Numbered from the stretch's first letter, positions 10,932-25,100 are shown. The stretch: 64,000 nt of DNA from Pyricularia pennisetigena (GCF_004337985.1 NW_021940918.1:744001-808000), one strand, 5' to 3'. The notes: generated by a model from the sequence alone, not told the origin. A program made the numbers and translations.

Positions 10932-11319
10932 TGCTGCAATGCTTGTTGTTTGTTAATTGAAAGCGACAACGACAGAAATGATTTCAGAAATGACAGACCG
11001 CAGCCGGTGATAAAAGTCTTTTTCTTTTCTTTTTTTTTTGCATTGCTTTTACTTTCTTTTTCTTTTCCGTTTCCTTTGGCGTTGTTTTTCTTTTGCTTTT
11101 TTTCCAGATCTGAATAAGACTTGGCTTAGATTTTCGCGCCTGCTATCCACCTTTTTACCCTGCGATGCATTGGAAAGGCTGGGCGGCCCGGGATTCTGGG
11201 CTAGTCGCACTGGCATCAGCTCAGCTTGATGATATGAAGGCTAGCGGGCGTATGAGACGTCGTCTATTGCTTTTCAGTCGTACGTTGGTTGGTGCGACCA
11301 TTTGTATCTATGATGATGT
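10932..11319. other. Intergenic, pyrimidine-rich
   Basis: Upstream of the kinase-like gene. A T/C-rich tract covers about 11019-11105. No gene seen. A 2-base gap (N) follows at 11334-11335. Confidence 0.4.
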
Positions 11320-11889
11320 GCACATCCTAAAGGNNGAGCACTTCGCCGCTTTTGTCAGAAAGTGACATACAGAGAAAATCATGAGGGTCGTGAAATGATT
11401 GGCATCACTGGCGAGCTCTGGCTGCTTCTCATCCAAACTTTTTCCATAGTTTGATACTGTGTGGGCAGTAGACAAGTGGTCTGGTGCCGTGGAGTTATCG
11501 CACCAGGGGCATTGCATTTTGCGCCCTGGTGAGCAGACCGGTTGTGGTAACCTCGGAAGTCCCCGTGTTCTGTCCGCATGGCTAAATAATGTCCCAGAAT
11601 GCGCCGTGGTAACCTGAGTTCGTTTGGCTCCTTCGTTGGGTTATTCCAGTTTCCACCGGTCATATGCATCTGACGTCTTCCTAGCCTGCCAGCATCGCGC
11701 GCTGGCCTCTCGGGCCGCCTTCCGGAGCTCGGATCGGATGCCGCTGACGGTCGCTCCCTGGGTGCGGGGGTCGGTATCCGCGGGCCCTTTGGCGCCTTCG
11801 TCTGCTAGGCGATCTGCTTTCTCGTTCCCCTCGATTCCTTTATGCCACGGGCACCATCGTATACGGACGTTGACGCCTTTGTCCTTCAA
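11320..11889 (-). mobile_element. 3' fragment of a Tad-like LINE (RNase H and C-terminus)
   Basis: On the minus strand the segment encodes an RNase H tail (VRIRWCPWHKGIEGNEKADRLA) followed by the LINE C-terminal signature LRLPRRILGHYLAMRT and, in another frame, CPWCDNSTAPDHL, a zinc-finger-like end. The frame changes and a stop after the RNase H part show it is decayed. The same signature occurs in the longer LINE at 47.4-52.2 kb (LRLPRPLLGHYLAMRT), but this copy belongs to a different subfamily. Endonuclease and reverse transcriptase are absent. Confidence 0.8.
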
Positions 11890-12222
11890 CTAGAAATGCA
11901 GCAAAAGATACAAATATTCCTTTTCACGCAGATGAAAAGGCAGATAGAAAGTTAAAAGCCGTTTCACATAGGGTAATAATCCAAAAATTGTATTCCTCCT
12001 GATGGCAAGGCCTAACATCTAGGACTAGAGAGACATCCTGTAATTTATATTCGGTAAGTGATAGCAAAATCTTTTTGCATTGACAGATCTCGGAAAAGGC
12101 TCAGGCACAAGCAAAATAAAAAGTAATAAGAGATACAGATATTTTCCGACGCTTCACTTTGTATCCTTGAGGGTGACCAATACCCTCCCTCTGCAGCGGA
12201 GTTATTTAAACATTTCCAAGGC

Positions 12223-12999
12223 CTAACATCCAATCCCCGCGAGCCAATCTACCAGTGGAGAAGCAGATAAAAATTCGCTTTTATATGGCTTCGTTCCGCT
12301 GGTTTGAGCCACGGCATCATCCACAGCCTGGCTAACGGGCAACATACCATACCACCAATTGTCGACCTTCTGTTGATAATACTCAATCTGTTCAGCAGTC
12401 ATGCTGCCAGGTCCTCGCCGGCTCAAAACGCACTGCATCTCCCAATGACTTATATGGCGGTTTTCTAGGATACGGTCTGGGTGAAGATCACCGCACTGAG
12501 GGGCATATCCGGATTCGGTTTTATTTACCCAAAATTCGCTGGCTGGAGTTTTGGTGTGGAGCGTTTCTGGCCTGAGCCCGTCTTGACCACAGTCAACTTC
12601 GTCGCCAAATGTATATCCGAAACCAGGGCATCCGACTTTCTCTTCTTCAAAGGAGACGGGCGTTTGCGCACGAACTATATCAGTTGTCTGCTGGAGCTCA
12701 CGGCTTTGACTCCGGCTGGTTGGGCTTAGGCGGTGTTCACCCCATGGCGAGGGAAGATCTTCGTCTTCATGCATTTGGGCAGTCGGTTCTTCAGGCCCAC
12801 CCCAAGCAGCAACAAAAGATCCCACCAACAAAGGATGAAGTGGATCATGAAGGTTGATAACTCCACTAGACTGAGAACTGGTTTCGCTTGCCTGCTCGGC
12901 AAGGTTACCAGCATCGAAATGGTCGTCGTCGTGGTATACGGCAAATGTTGCACAATCCATGGCTCGAGACGTAGCTGTGTGCTCGAAGGGTCGATACAT
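12223..12999 (-). CDS. Hypothetical acidic protein, 258 aa
   Basis: One open frame of 258 codons, acidic and Ser/Gln-rich in its first half. The C-terminal half has MTAEQIEYYQQKVDNWWYG, a possible short helix. No signal peptide, membrane segment or recognised domain. GYTFGDEV in the middle is faintly like GYSFGEDL just before the glycine loop in the 2.8-4.8 kb gene; this may be chance. Repeat R2 begins about 45 bp upstream of the start codon, so the promoter overlaps a repeat. The stretch 11890-12222 downstream holds nothing I can name. Confidence 0.45.
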   Translation of the reverse strand: MYRPFEHTATSRAMDCATFAVYHDDDHFDAGNLAEQASETSSQSSGVINLHDPLHPLLVGSFVAAWGGPEEPTAQMHEDEDLPSPWGEHRLSPTSRSQSRELQQTTDIVRAQTPVSFEEEKVGCPGFGYTFGDEVDCGQDGLRPETLHTKTPASEFWVNKTESGYAPQCGDLHPDRILENRHISHWEMQCVLSRRGPGSMTAEQIEYYQQKVDNWWYGMLPVSQAVDDAVAQTSGTKPYKSEFLSASPLVDWLAGIGC

Positions 13000-13044
13000 T
13001 TGTTGGGAATAACAAAAAAAGGCAGAATTGTTTCTAAGATAGCG

Positions 13045-13370
13045 TTAGAGATTAAAGAAACTGATCTAAATACATCACGGCAGAATTATGGGAGCAAGCT
13101 TCCGCCGGCAAACGTGTCTCCCCTCTTTCGGCGTTTGCCAGGCTATTTCTGACGCCGAGCGGACATGTTTGAAGGAGCCCTTTGACGCGTAAGAATATAC
13201 CAGGTTGGCGTTCGCGTCCAAATGGAGCCAATTGCCGCTAGTCGCGGTCTTGCATCACATTCCTAAGCTGTGTTTGGCGTTCGCGACGACGCTCCCGCCA
13301 CCCTTGCCATTGCCTCCACACAAAGACGAGAATAACTCACTGTAGGACGCGACTGATCGGCGTGTTAATT
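13045..13370 (+). repeat. Dispersed repeat R2, GC-richer copy
   Basis: Partner of 7265-7690, direct orientation. It retains C/G at many positions where the other copy has T/A, so it is closer to the unmutated form. It lies just upstream of the 258-aa gene. The 13371-13854 stretch beyond it shows no gene. Confidence 0.65.
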
Positions 13371-13854
13371 TGTATGCTTTAGGATACAATTCCCAAAGTT
13401 CTACTGTACTCCAATCAATTTCATATTCTGACCTGTGACTTGGAATATCGCGCATCCTAGCAAACTTTGCAGACGAACACGGCGAGCTGTGTCCAATTAT
13501 TTTTGAAAGATGAATGAAAAAAGGATCTGTGTAACGCGACTGCTACGTTGGCAGACCTTGGCTTCAACCAAGTCTCTGACTAGATCAGACAAAAGGTTTG
13601 TTGTTACTGTGATATGGCTCAAGATTTAGTGGTAGGGCGTATAAAATATTTTTCATGCCTCTATTGATGATAAAAGTGCAGCTCCTTAAAAAAGACGCGT
13701 ATAAGCCATATCGCTCAACCCTCGAGTCTAGGTCCGCTTCCTCTCCCCTAACTATAAGATAAGCAGTATCCTGCTCTTTTCGTTTTTACCATCGGGCTAC
13801 TCGTGCTAATATCGAAACTTTAAACGTCGAATCTCGAAATCGATAAACCTCAAT

Positions 13855-15718
13855 ATGTCCACGACAGACGATATTTCTGCCGGTAATGTCTCGACTACTC
13901 CTGGGAGCCTTCTCATGAGCAAATTGGGGATAGATGATATTATCATGCCTCTGATCAGTAGAGTACACGGCAACCCACTTATACGAACTTTGATTCTTGT
14001 CAACCAGAGCCTCGGCGCCTACCTTCCGACGGCACTTGTCACTGCAACAAGCTTTGCTTGGGTCACTTACCACCTGACACGTCAGTTTTGTTCGGTCGTG
14101 TGGCATCTAACGCTTGAGTATATAACATCGAAAATCTCCGTGTCCAGCGATGATGAAATCTTTGAACATGTCATGGCTTGGCTGGCCGCCCAGCCCCGGA
14201 CCGCGAGGTCGAGGCGGCTGATAGCCGAAACGGCTTTCCAGTCCGTGTGGGAAGACGGCACGCGACAGGTAGATTTGGCAACAATTTCTGAGAACGGCAT
14301 TGAGTACTTGAACTTTTCGCAACAAAAGTCAACCACGGTGGGTACATCCAGTCTTTAGGTCGATCAAGGTGAGTTGGAAAGGATAATAATACAATTCATA
14401 TACTGATAATTTGCTCAAACTAGCCAATACGCTATACCCCCTCCTCTGGTCCCCACATCTTCTCATTCCAGGGCAAGTATTTTAGTATTGACCGGCAGCA
14501 GAGATCCGTGATGGACAACAGCAACACAGGATCTGAGGCCGTCACTATCAGGGAAAAAGAGACCTTCATCATTTCCACCTTTGGACTTTCCCCAGGTGAG
14601 CCCAGGTTATAGCTTAAGTTCTATAGCGCCCTCGATACCTAACTGACAAACAGAACCCCCCGGTGTATTCAGAGCCCATTAAGCAGTTTTTGGCCCACGC
14701 CCGGAAGCATCACCACAAGGACCACGGCGACAAAACGCTCATAATGCGGCCCAATAGCCTCCCACAACGCCGATTCCACGACCGGGCGTGGAGAGAGGTC
14801 GCGAAACGTCCAGTTCGTCCCATAAGCACTGTCGTGCTCGACCAGGAGCAGAAGACGGCCGTGCTTTCAGATATGAACGAGTATCTTCAGCCCAAGACGG
14901 AATGCTGGTATTCGAACCGAGGCATTCCTTTGCGCAGGGGTTATCTATTCCACGGCCCTCCGGGCACGGGCAAGACGTCACTTTCCTTTGCGTTGGCCGG
15001 TGTCTTCGGGCTTGAAATATACGTTATCAGCCTCATAGAGCCGCAGCTGAGCGATGAGGATTTATCCACCCTATTTAACGGCCTGCCGAGAAGATGCATC
15101 GTTCTGTTGGAGGACATCGACACAGCCGGAATGAGTAGAGCCGAAGGTGAGATCAGAACAGAAACCAAGACAGAAGGACCCAGCGAGTGGAAGGTTGCAG
15201 ACCTGGCTCGCGCCCTTAAGGTCGGCAGGGGACATGGAGACGATCAAAAGGGTATCTCTATGTCAGGCCTGCTTAACGTCATAGACGGCGTGGCGGCGCA
15301 TGAGGGTCGCATACTTATTATGACCACCAACAAGCCCGAAATTCTCGATGAAGCCCTTATCCGCTCCGGTCGCGTCGACTTACAAGTGGCCTTTCGCAAT
15401 GCGACGCAGCAGCAGGCAAGTGAGTTGTTCCAGCGCTTGTACAGCACCGAAAAAAGCGTCAAATCCTCGCGGTGCTTGAGTCCACTCGACGCTACCGACA
15501 AAAAGGACGACCTGGAGACTTCCATCACCGATGCAGATGAGCTTATTGAAATGGCAGCCGAGTTTGGCTCCAAGATCGTTCCAGACCAGATGTCACCTGC
15601 CGAGATCCAGGGCTTTCTGCTTAAGAGGAAAACGTGCCCACGCAAAGCTCTGCGAGATGTTGAGGCCTGGGTTAAGACCTCGTTGGATCACAAGGCGAGC
15701 AAAACGACTTCCGGCTGA
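13855..15718 (+). CDS. BCS1-like AAA ATPase, 566 aa
   Basis: Three exons: 13855-14337, 14424-14595 and 14673-15718 (1701 nt, in frame). Introns are 14338-14423 (GTGGGT...CTAG) and 14596-14672 (GTGAGC...TCAG). A hydrophobic stretch at about residues 45-75 (TALVTATSFAW) would anchor the protein in a membrane. The BCS1 N-domain follows: SSDDEIFEHVMAWLAAQP, then EYLNFS. The AAA module has Walker A GPPGTGKTS, Walker B IVLLEDIDT, sensor IMTTN and the arginine motif LIRSGRVD. Mitochondrial Bcs1 inserts the Rieske protein into complex III, but ascomycetes carry many paralogues of unknown client. Accessory neighbours suggest this is one of those rather than the essential Bcs1. Confidence 0.88.
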
Positions 15719-16196
15719 GGATGCCGATACGCGCACGTCAACGTTGCGAAAGGCCAGTGCGGATTGCCACTATGCTAGAAGTTTTTGCCAGACTCGACAA
15801 AGACCAACGAAAAAGGCCGAAATTCTCCTGATTGTGCCAGGGAGTAGACTTGGACAGAAGGTGTGCACAGCATGGAGCACATGCTTCAATTTTCTATATG
15901 TGCCGATATACTACGGGTGACCTCATCCGTTATAGACTGTAGCTAGTTCACTTAGCTGACCAACTTTGCCTATCACGTCTACATGCACGCCTTTCTCTCT
16001 CCGAACACATAAATTCTACTCAAATAAAACACCGCGTCCGTGGTTGCCGATTGCTGAAATCCATCCCATTATTGCAGCGGTTGAGAAATACCGAAGCCTG
16101 CCTCGAAGAAAATAGAAAGAGAAAAAAAGCGCCCAATTCATCTGACCACAGCGATTAGACTTGTTTCCCAGACCATGGTTATCCACCTGTCTCAGA
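15719..16196. other. Intergenic, convergent 3' ends
   Basis: Space between the BCS1-like gene and the 3' end of the DUF3638 gene. No gene or RNA seen. Confidence 0.4.
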
Positions 16197-19100
16197 TTAA
16201 AAGTCCTCGGGTCGCAAAATGACAGCGTTCAGGATCTTGCCCATATGGGTCTTTTCGATCGACTCGCAGTCGCGACGGACCTTGGTGAGGTACACTTTGA
16301 GGAAGCTGACGGGACTACTTTTAAAGGAATGTTTGAGGATCTTTCCAGGGTTCGATGCCGGGTCGACGAAGCGGTCTGCGCAGACCACCATCCCGTCTTT
16401 CCCACCACCTTCCCAGTCCAATCCCAGCATGTCACAAAGCGCAGTGTAGTCAGCAAAGGAGGAGATGTAGAGTTGGCCGGCAAAGAGGTTTAGCTGGAGG
16501 ACCAAATGCCTAGGCACGGACCACTCGGCTGGAAGAGCAGGCGTGGGGTAGAGGCGAAGATCTTCAAGGCTCTCAAACCCAAGCGTTGACCGTGGTGCAT
16601 ACAGATGGCGCTCGCCCGGCTTGTAAAGATCCTCAATCATCCGTGCTTCTTCCTCCTGGAATTTGATGGCTTGCTGAGGTGACATGGAGGTAACACTCAG
16701 GTTTCCATTTTGGGACTGGTCCCAGAGGTGCTTCTGGTGACCAAAACGACGACCTTGCACCGCCCACAGCGGTATGCTGCGCTGAATGTCAGCCCAAGTC
16801 TCGGTGATTGCCCAGTGCAGAACATCAGCCAGCTGATGCTATCGCCCTCATCCTTGTGAACCTTCTGGAGGATCTTGACCCTGATCTCGGGCGGAATGCA
16901 AAAGACGACAGTCTGGCCCTTCCCTAGCTTGCGCATTCTCATGCAGGCTGATACAAAATGTTAGAATAATGCGCAAATTTGAAATTAGACACGGGAATAG
17001 AGCAAAATGAACAAGAGCTCACCCTGAACCAAGCGATCCTTAGCCAAATTGGCCCCCAATGTGACGGCGGCCCGAGAGTTGTCGGGCAGCTTCAAATCAG
17101 TGCCACGAGTATAAGCCTCATCCAGGAATACTAGGCAAACATTAAGTGCAGTCGCAAACGGGCTGGTCTGAAGAAGCTCTTTCTTGCCGCGAAGATCGAC
17201 CACGCAGAGATTGTCATCGTCATCAAAGTAAACACATGCCTGCTTGTTCGAGGCAGGCCCCTGTTCCTGATGCATGCGAAGCCACTGCTTCGCAACTTGC
17301 AAATTTCCTAGCTCGAGAATCTGTGCGCCCACATCTAGTAGGACCTGCACCTTTTGCTGCATCTTCATCACCATAGTAAGCAACTGATCCGCATCGCTGC
17401 CAGTTGTGGTCCGATGCGGGATGAGAGACACATGGTTGTCGTCTTTCAAAAGATAATCTTGGACCAGCGCATTAGTGTGCTTCTGGCTTGGGAGGTCCAA
17501 ATGCGTGACAGAGAGAGGAAAAAGCTTTCGAGCGTCGATTGTCCCATTGAAACCGCTGGTAGGTCGTATTTTTCACCTGTCCGATATCCCAGCCCGATGC
17601 ACTCAACTTGCTTGGGAATTCTTTGATGTATTTCGGAAACACAACATGTCCCAGGAAATAGTCCACGACCGCTTTTGCGTATTGGAGCTTCGGGAAAAGC
17701 AGCTGCACGCACTGGGGCTTGTCCTTAATATTAACTCCTTCAAGATGGTGGAAACTAGAGTCAAGGTTAGGCGCATCTGCAATCCAGGCGTTGTACTCCT
17801 GGTCGGGTTGGTCCGATTTGAGAAGATGTCCAAACGTCACAAAAAGGTCCTCATCACTGAGGCCACCGTAGTAGTAGCTCAAACTTGTCAGAAGAAGCAC
17901 CACCTCTGGATGCGAGAACTCTGAGCGAGGCGAGGGCGAGTCCTTGGCACGGTATGGTACAGCCAAGCGCGTGGGAGGCTGTCGCATCGGGTCTAGACCA
18001 TAGTTGACTCTCCAGCGTTTCTGGGCAAGAGTAAATGCAAGGACTCCGCCAGCAAGGATACCTCGAAGCAAAAGAAATGGTGCTTTGGTAGCATCGGACC
18101 AAAACCCGCCTTGTTGCGCACATTCAACTGCATTGATCTCGGCTGGAGTAAGCTTGACCTTTGTGAGATATGTCAGCAAAGCTGCCCGTGACTTCTCATT
18201 CTGCCGAGCGATCGGCAGTCCAGAAAGGCCTGTTGCACAGATCCGAGATGCTACTTCCTGAACTAGCGCCTGCTTGTCATTGGCCTTGAGGATCCGAAGA
18301 CGAGGGAAGCTGCCCATGCCGAACTGATTGTGAATTTCCAGAGACGCCGGCACCTCCTGAGCAACTGAAGGTGCGACATCCCTGACAACGTCCATGACAT
18401 CTTGCACAAGTCTCCACCGGCCTGGGCTGTAATCAATCGGGCGCTGAGTTCCCATTGTGTAAACCAGCTCGAATTTGACGCTAAAATTCTCGTCGCTCTC
18501 GTCTACAATGTCACAAGAATTTTCGTCAAAGAACTGCTGTCCCTCAAGGAGAGTACGACCAATAGATTCTTTTCCATTGATGAGGCACTCAAGGCCCATA
18601 AGCTTAAACGAGAGTATTTGCTCAGGCTGTACCAGGAGAATGCCATCCTTCCGCATACAGCGATTGAGATCCGCAGCGATGTCGTTGACTTTGGCCGGAT
18701 CGAGGCGCAGAGCCCGCGAGAAAGGTAACTGAAAGACGTGAACATCCAACAGCCCACCCAGCTTGGCTAAAAGCATCTGCAACATTTGCTTCGACTGCGG
18801 CTTTGCAACAATGACGCGGACCAGCTGAGTCCCATCGGCAAGTAGAGAAGCCACTAGGGGTACGATGACAGAGCTTTTGCCTTCTCCCATGTTGAGTTGC
18901 ATAACAGAGTTTCTGTTATCCGGAGGGCTTGACATCTTTCGAGCAATGTCGGATTTGACTGAACGGATAGTGATGTCACTTTCGACTTCCATAAGCAGAG
19001 CCTGAGGATAGTCGATAGGGTCCCATTTCGAATGAGCGGTATTTTCCAGCTCCTTTACAAGATCCACTGAGCTGCCGGAGGAGCATGCTCGCAGCGGTCT

Positions 19101-22100
19101 CCGAGCACGCTGAAGGTCGTGCAAAGCCAAAGCAAACTGGATAAGAGCATGCTTCCACTCAATGGGGAGCTTCTGCCAGTTGGAGGTTGAAAGCTGGGAC
19201 AAGAAAAAGGTGCTGCAGATTCTAGGGCTATTGACGAGCCCCCCATCCCGAGCCCCGAGGCTCTCGAGAGCAGCCAGGGAGCGGAACTGTGCCAAAAAGA
19301 AAGCTTGGCACTCAGTCCAGTACTTCAGTAGCAATTCTGTTTGCGGAGATGTCGCAAGCCCATTTTCTGTGCCATCCTTCCGGTCCATATTAAGATCGCG
19401 AAGAGCGCGAAAGCTACGTTCAAGGTCCCTGCAGTACTTCCGCTCAAAGTCTGTGCATGTGCCGACTCTAAGGCCTCTCAAAAATGATTGAATGCAAGAC
19501 GACGGTGACTGTTTGTCACTGTCGTCACAGGCTCGGCCCAGGTTGAGGCAAAGTTGAGGCCGGTCCTCAGGCCTAATTATCGGCGGCTGGTTCTGAGCAA
19601 AGAGGTCCGCGGTGGCAGCGAACCCCTTGTTGCTGGCGACTAGCTTATAGGCTGGTAGCTTTGGAAGTGGGGGCAACTGGCCCGTCGACGAGTCGATTGA
19701 TTGGCGAGATACGGCCTCAGCAAGTTTCGTCAGGTATTCGTAGAATAAGTGATTTTGATACCAAATCTTCCACCTCGACCGCACTGCTGTCATTGTCTCA
19801 TCGACGTCCACATACGCCCTCAAACCGGCGCAATCGCTCTCTGTTGGCTTTTTCGGCCTTTCACAAGGCCACTGAGACTCCAGGTAGGAGATAAACGCCT
19901 TGACTTTGAAGTTGAAGTTGCGCTCGTACGTGGTATGTCGACGCGTACTTGCATCCCACTCTTCCTCATGGGGAAGGATGGAGAGTTTGGCCTCCGCCGA
20001 ATTACGATAACCATACCCACCGCTCTCTACGTCGCTGGTGATGAGATGTTTGACAAAAGAGTAGCCCATGAACAGATTGTACTGATCTGTTTTGGCTGGT
20101 GGCGCAACAGAAGCAACATCCGGGATTGAAGCAATGGCAAAAAGAACCTCGATCATGGAGCGTGTGTCGTAATCAGTGGTAAATGCCAAGGCTGAGAACC
20201 ACGACGCGAGTTGAAATACCCCAAACTCGGAGCGCTTCTTTCTGAAAGCACAATGAATCGCCAGCCAGTGTCGCGCGATCAGTTGCTTGTGATTATCGAG
20301 CCATACTGCGTCCCAGGATAGGCAGGCCGGTAGCTCAACCTTGGGCCCGTAAATGTTGCTTGCATCATGAAAAAAGGACCACATACTAAAGGCTTTGATG
20401 TTTGGATACCAGCCCGTCAAAAACGGTTTGGCTAGGAAATTGCCTGCGAAACTGTCATAGTCGCATGGGAGCGGGCTTCCTCTCGCAAACGGTCTCTGCT
20501 CTCGTAAACTCTGTCGCGTAGTGTTGCGAACTCCTCGGCTCCAAAGCCGGGCACTCGTGACCAGGAGCAGTTGATCATGTCCCGCTTGGTAAGTTTCGGA
20601 TTCGAATTTCGCAAAGAATCGAGTTTCTTAACGAACCTGGGGCTGATGTCGAGCTGGCGGTCCGCCTGTTCTAGCAAACCCCTCACTCTGGCATGAAAAT
20701 GAATGTGCTGAGAAAGGAAGCCCAGCCTTTTATCCCATTGAACCTGTTGCATCTCCTCAAGGTGCTTTGGGTAAAAGCCTCGCAACGGCGTGAGCGATGC
20801 TATGTTTAGCAGTAGATTTCCGTCAGCTTCGGATAGATTAAAAACAGAGAATGCTGCTGCTGAGCTCAAAATCAAAAGCGCCTGCTCGGTGCCTGTATAT
20901 CCAGTCAGCTTGTCTGGGAGACAAAAGGATGTCAGAGCATGCAGGTAGGCGATGTAAATCTTGCTTCTAAAGCTCCCGTTGTCCACGAGACGGCCCAGCT
21001 GCTCGTCGATATTGTAACAATGAACTCGTGCCGAGCTGCCTTTGGCGACAAAAACTTCAACATGAGTGGCACTGATGTTTGTTGGATGCTTGCAGGGAAA
21101 GCAAGAAACTTCGCCGTCAGGAATCAAGATTGCTCGCTTATCCCCAGTGCCGTTTATGAGAATGAGCTTGTTGCGAAGCCCCATCAGTGTCTCGACCGCT
21201 TGTGAGGGATCAATATGCATCCCACGAAACTGCCGAGAGAAAACCTCAGTTGACCCAGCTTGAACACTAAATCCAAGATGTAGTCTGGGGAGATCAATGT
21301 CAAGAATTGAGCTGTTTGTAGCAACCGACACGTGAAGGCATGAGAGATCCTCGAGAGGATGGAAGATGGCTGCCATGGCTCTCAGGGCTCCGCTTGATCG
21401 AGAAACAAGCTGGTGGGTGGCATTTCGTAATTTCCACATCTCTCCGTACTTGAACAAGACCCAATTTTGTGGGGAGGACGTCCACTGCGTCCCAAGAGGT
21501 CGGAACTCTATCGTCTCAGACAAAGGGTCGTACCAGTGAAGGTGGCTGTCAACAAAAGAGGCAGGCAGCAATTGACCAAACACCCTGGAGGGTACAAGCT
21601 GCCATATGACTGATCGTCCTCCTTTGTCCTCCTCTTCTTTCTCTGCAGCCACGATTAAATCCTTGCCGTTCGGACCTTCGAGGCCTAAGTTGAGCTTGTG
21701 TCCACACACAAGAGCCTTGGCAGAGAACTGCATTCCAGGGGAATTGGAAGGCATGACGTCCAGAATGCTCTCACCGAATAGCAGCTGATATGATGGATGT
21801 GCCTCGTACTCTGCGGAGACGCGCGATAGTGGGACACCATTAACCAGTAGCTCGCCAGTCAGAAGATTGTAATGCACAGGCAAAGATCGACCATGAATCC
21901 CCGAGATTTCGGAACCGATCCAGTACCTCACTGATTTCACAGGTTTCCAATCTTTACCCGCTTGATATACCGGCCAGTACTGATGGATCGCATGATCGAA
22001 TGGGTTGTTCTCCAAGGCGCCAGCAGCTAAAGTCATGAATGAAAGAGCGCGGTGACAGAGCCTCCTCCACCTTGCCACGAAGAAAGCCATGATGGAGCCT

Positions 22101-25100
22101 TCATCATATACGCCGGGTTTAAGACACTCTTGAGCGCTCATGCAAGCCTGAATAAATACGGATGTATCTTCATACTTGGCTAGAAGCGTTTTGAGATGGG
22201 GCTCTTCCACATCAAAGGTGGAAAGGCAGATAAGGCCAATCTCGGAAGCTTTTGACATGAGTTCCTGCCGGAAATCTTCGGCGACAGTCTGGGAGTCTGT
22301 TCTAATCTTTTTCAGCCAGTTAAATGCATTCCGGCGAGCCTCGGCAAGAAAGTCTAAAGATGCAATGTGAACTGCGGGAGAAGAAGAAAGTGAAAGCACT
22401 CGCGTGGCTACGGCGGCGAAGTTTGCCAAAGCTTGGCACGACTCCCAGTTTTGTTTCACACGGGCACAGGCATGCCGAAGACGGTTGATAAGCTCATGGC
22501 AGAAAGTTTCATCGTTGACAGTGAAGTGACCCTGTCGAAGATCGCGGTCCGCTTTTTCGTCATGTGTGGTCGAATCCGAGGGTGGACCGGCCTGATACAT
22601 GACTTGCCACAGCGCAAAGCTTGTCTCGGGCTTCCGAAAATCGACTTCCGGCATTGAGAGCTGTAGAAGAATGTTCTGCCACTGCAGCTTGTTGCCCGAT
22701 GGTAGCGAGCAAAGTGACTTGAATTCGGAAACTGAGATGTGATCAGGGGCCTCAGACTGATTCGCGATGACAGTGTTGGAGGAGAGGCCATCGGGCCTCA
22801 TGCTTGGGCGGTACAAGAATTTGTTCAAAGAATCCACTGCAGACTGGTATGTGCAGCTGCGGGACAAGGTATCCAAGACCTTGCGCTGGGAGAGATCTGA
22901 TTTGGTCGAGGTTGCATCATCGAACAAGTGGTATGTCATACCATTGTTTAGACAAACATCACTATTGGTAACGGAAAGATTAACGGGAACGGTTCTCCTG
23001 TGTGTGCGGAAATGTGGTTTGGTCGAGCTAGATAGAACAATTCGATTGGCTCCTGGAGGCCAGGAGAGGTGCTTGGAGAGAGCCTCGTATTTGAACAGGT
23101 CGTTTTGATCGGTGCGACGGTCACCGGACCCGTTGTACTCGCAGCAGAAGACTTTTAGCTGTACGAGCAAAGTCGCGTCTCGCCACGCCGCGAAATGTCT
23201 GGGAAGCTGGAGCTTAAATACTGTTGACTGGGCCTTCAGAGGTTCCTGAGGTAACGGCCACTCGTAAATGTCGATTTCTAACGAGTCCATTTTTTTATAC
23301 GTGGCCCACCTTTGGCACCAGCTCGGATGGGATGTATATGGCCTCCCATAACGGCTCACACCGAATACTTTATCGCAATCCAACCTTTCGTAGTCCCCCT
23401 TCAGCGAAGAGTATTGCGCCTTGATTTCGGACAGCTCCTGCTTCATTTTCTCTCGATTCTTGGTTGCCTGGTCTTCTATAAGAGAGAGAGAAGTCTGCAA
23501 CGCCCAGGACCGAGCGTAGTGTCGAACCGCGAAGGACTGTGGATGGCCAAAAGAATCAAAAATGTAAGGAAGCTTCCCGTCGGCGTCTTGAGATCTCTGA
23601 CAAAGGTATAGCTCAACCTTTTGGAGTCTGATCATGTCTCGGCTAAAAGGCAAAACCACCGACTGCAACAGGTGCATCGGTATTTGGGGGTTATATTCGC
23701 GCAGAAGTGGGTTGTGGGAGATGGCTGACTTGTCGCAGGCGATCCAAAGCTCCATGATGGTCAGCACAGTCATCGAAACGGCCTCTGGGTTCGCCCGGTA
23801 AACTTCATTTGCGGTGGATTGATAATCGCAAATGAGAGTAGAAAGCCTGGAGCAGGTATCTTCCTCATCAATATGCTTGCCAGTCCAGCCCTCAAGATGG
23901 CTTGCGACCCAAGCTTCAACCGAGTGGATATTGAAAAGATCATAGTCCCCTGGCATCCCCATCGCACTGATACTTGGCAGAACATCATGTGGTAAAGCCG
24001 ATATGTAATTACTTTTGCTGAATATTCCCTGGGTGGAAAGTTGCTCACGGTCTGAAATCGACTCGAGAAAAGAGTCGAGCATGGGAAGCGTATGGAGGAC
24101 ATCTTCCTCAAGGTGAAGTTTCTCAAGCCGTAAGAGGTTTTTGGGTGGCGTCAAAGATACAGAGATTTGCTGCCGACGCAAGCGAAGCTCATTCATTGCA
24201 CCTATAAGGGCATCATCAACTACCTTGATGACAGCTTCTGGCAGCGTGGATTGTGAGGAAGAATCTTGAGTGGCGGTCAGCTTAAACCGCCGACGAGCTA
24301 CCTTTAGTCGCATGATTTCCAAGTAGTCGCTGCCCAGGCAAATATCCGTGGCTATGTGGAGGATTTGGGCGGAAAAATAGAGTATGAAGGCCTTATACGT
24401 GAGCCAGCCATCATTTGGTGATTGTCGAGAATAAATGAGTTGCATCGTGACACGAAGTAAAAGCCAAAGCGGCGACCGCCTCCAGGGCATGCGCTCGTCA
24501 TCCCACATGGTCTCGTCTCGGGTGTTCTTCCAAAGTCCTGCGTCCTTGACTGGTTGTGTCACAGGGCCAAGGAAAGCTGTGATGAACTCTGTCACATGGT
24601 GCGGGCTGGGGGTGTCGCGCTGCTCATCATGATACTGTCCTGCTTTCTTAACTTTGGGCTGGGAACCAGGTGTTATGGAAGATGCCAGCTTGTAAAGCAT
24701 GGAGGAAATCGACGAGACGAAGTCAGTTTTGCTAACAAAGTCCTCCGTGCGCATGTCGATTGCAACACCTGGGAAATAACGCCGAAGCCTCCCGGGGGAT
24801 GCCATTGTATGTTTGTTGAGTGGGGACAGCTCAAAAAGGTCGAGCTGCATCTTATCCAGATTTCTGGTGATCATAACCCCAGCATTCTGTTTGACGATGT
24901 GGAGTGTCACAGATCCTATCATCATTATATATGATAAAAGTCAATAAAAGTTTCTTAATCAATATGACAACAGATGAGGGCAATTTCGAGATAAAGAATG
25001 GTTTCGGAACACACCTAGCTTTCCGTCTACCATATCGAGAAGGTTTCTGTTGAGCTCGCCCTCATCAAGGTGAACAGTGCCTTGGGATCGAACATCAATC

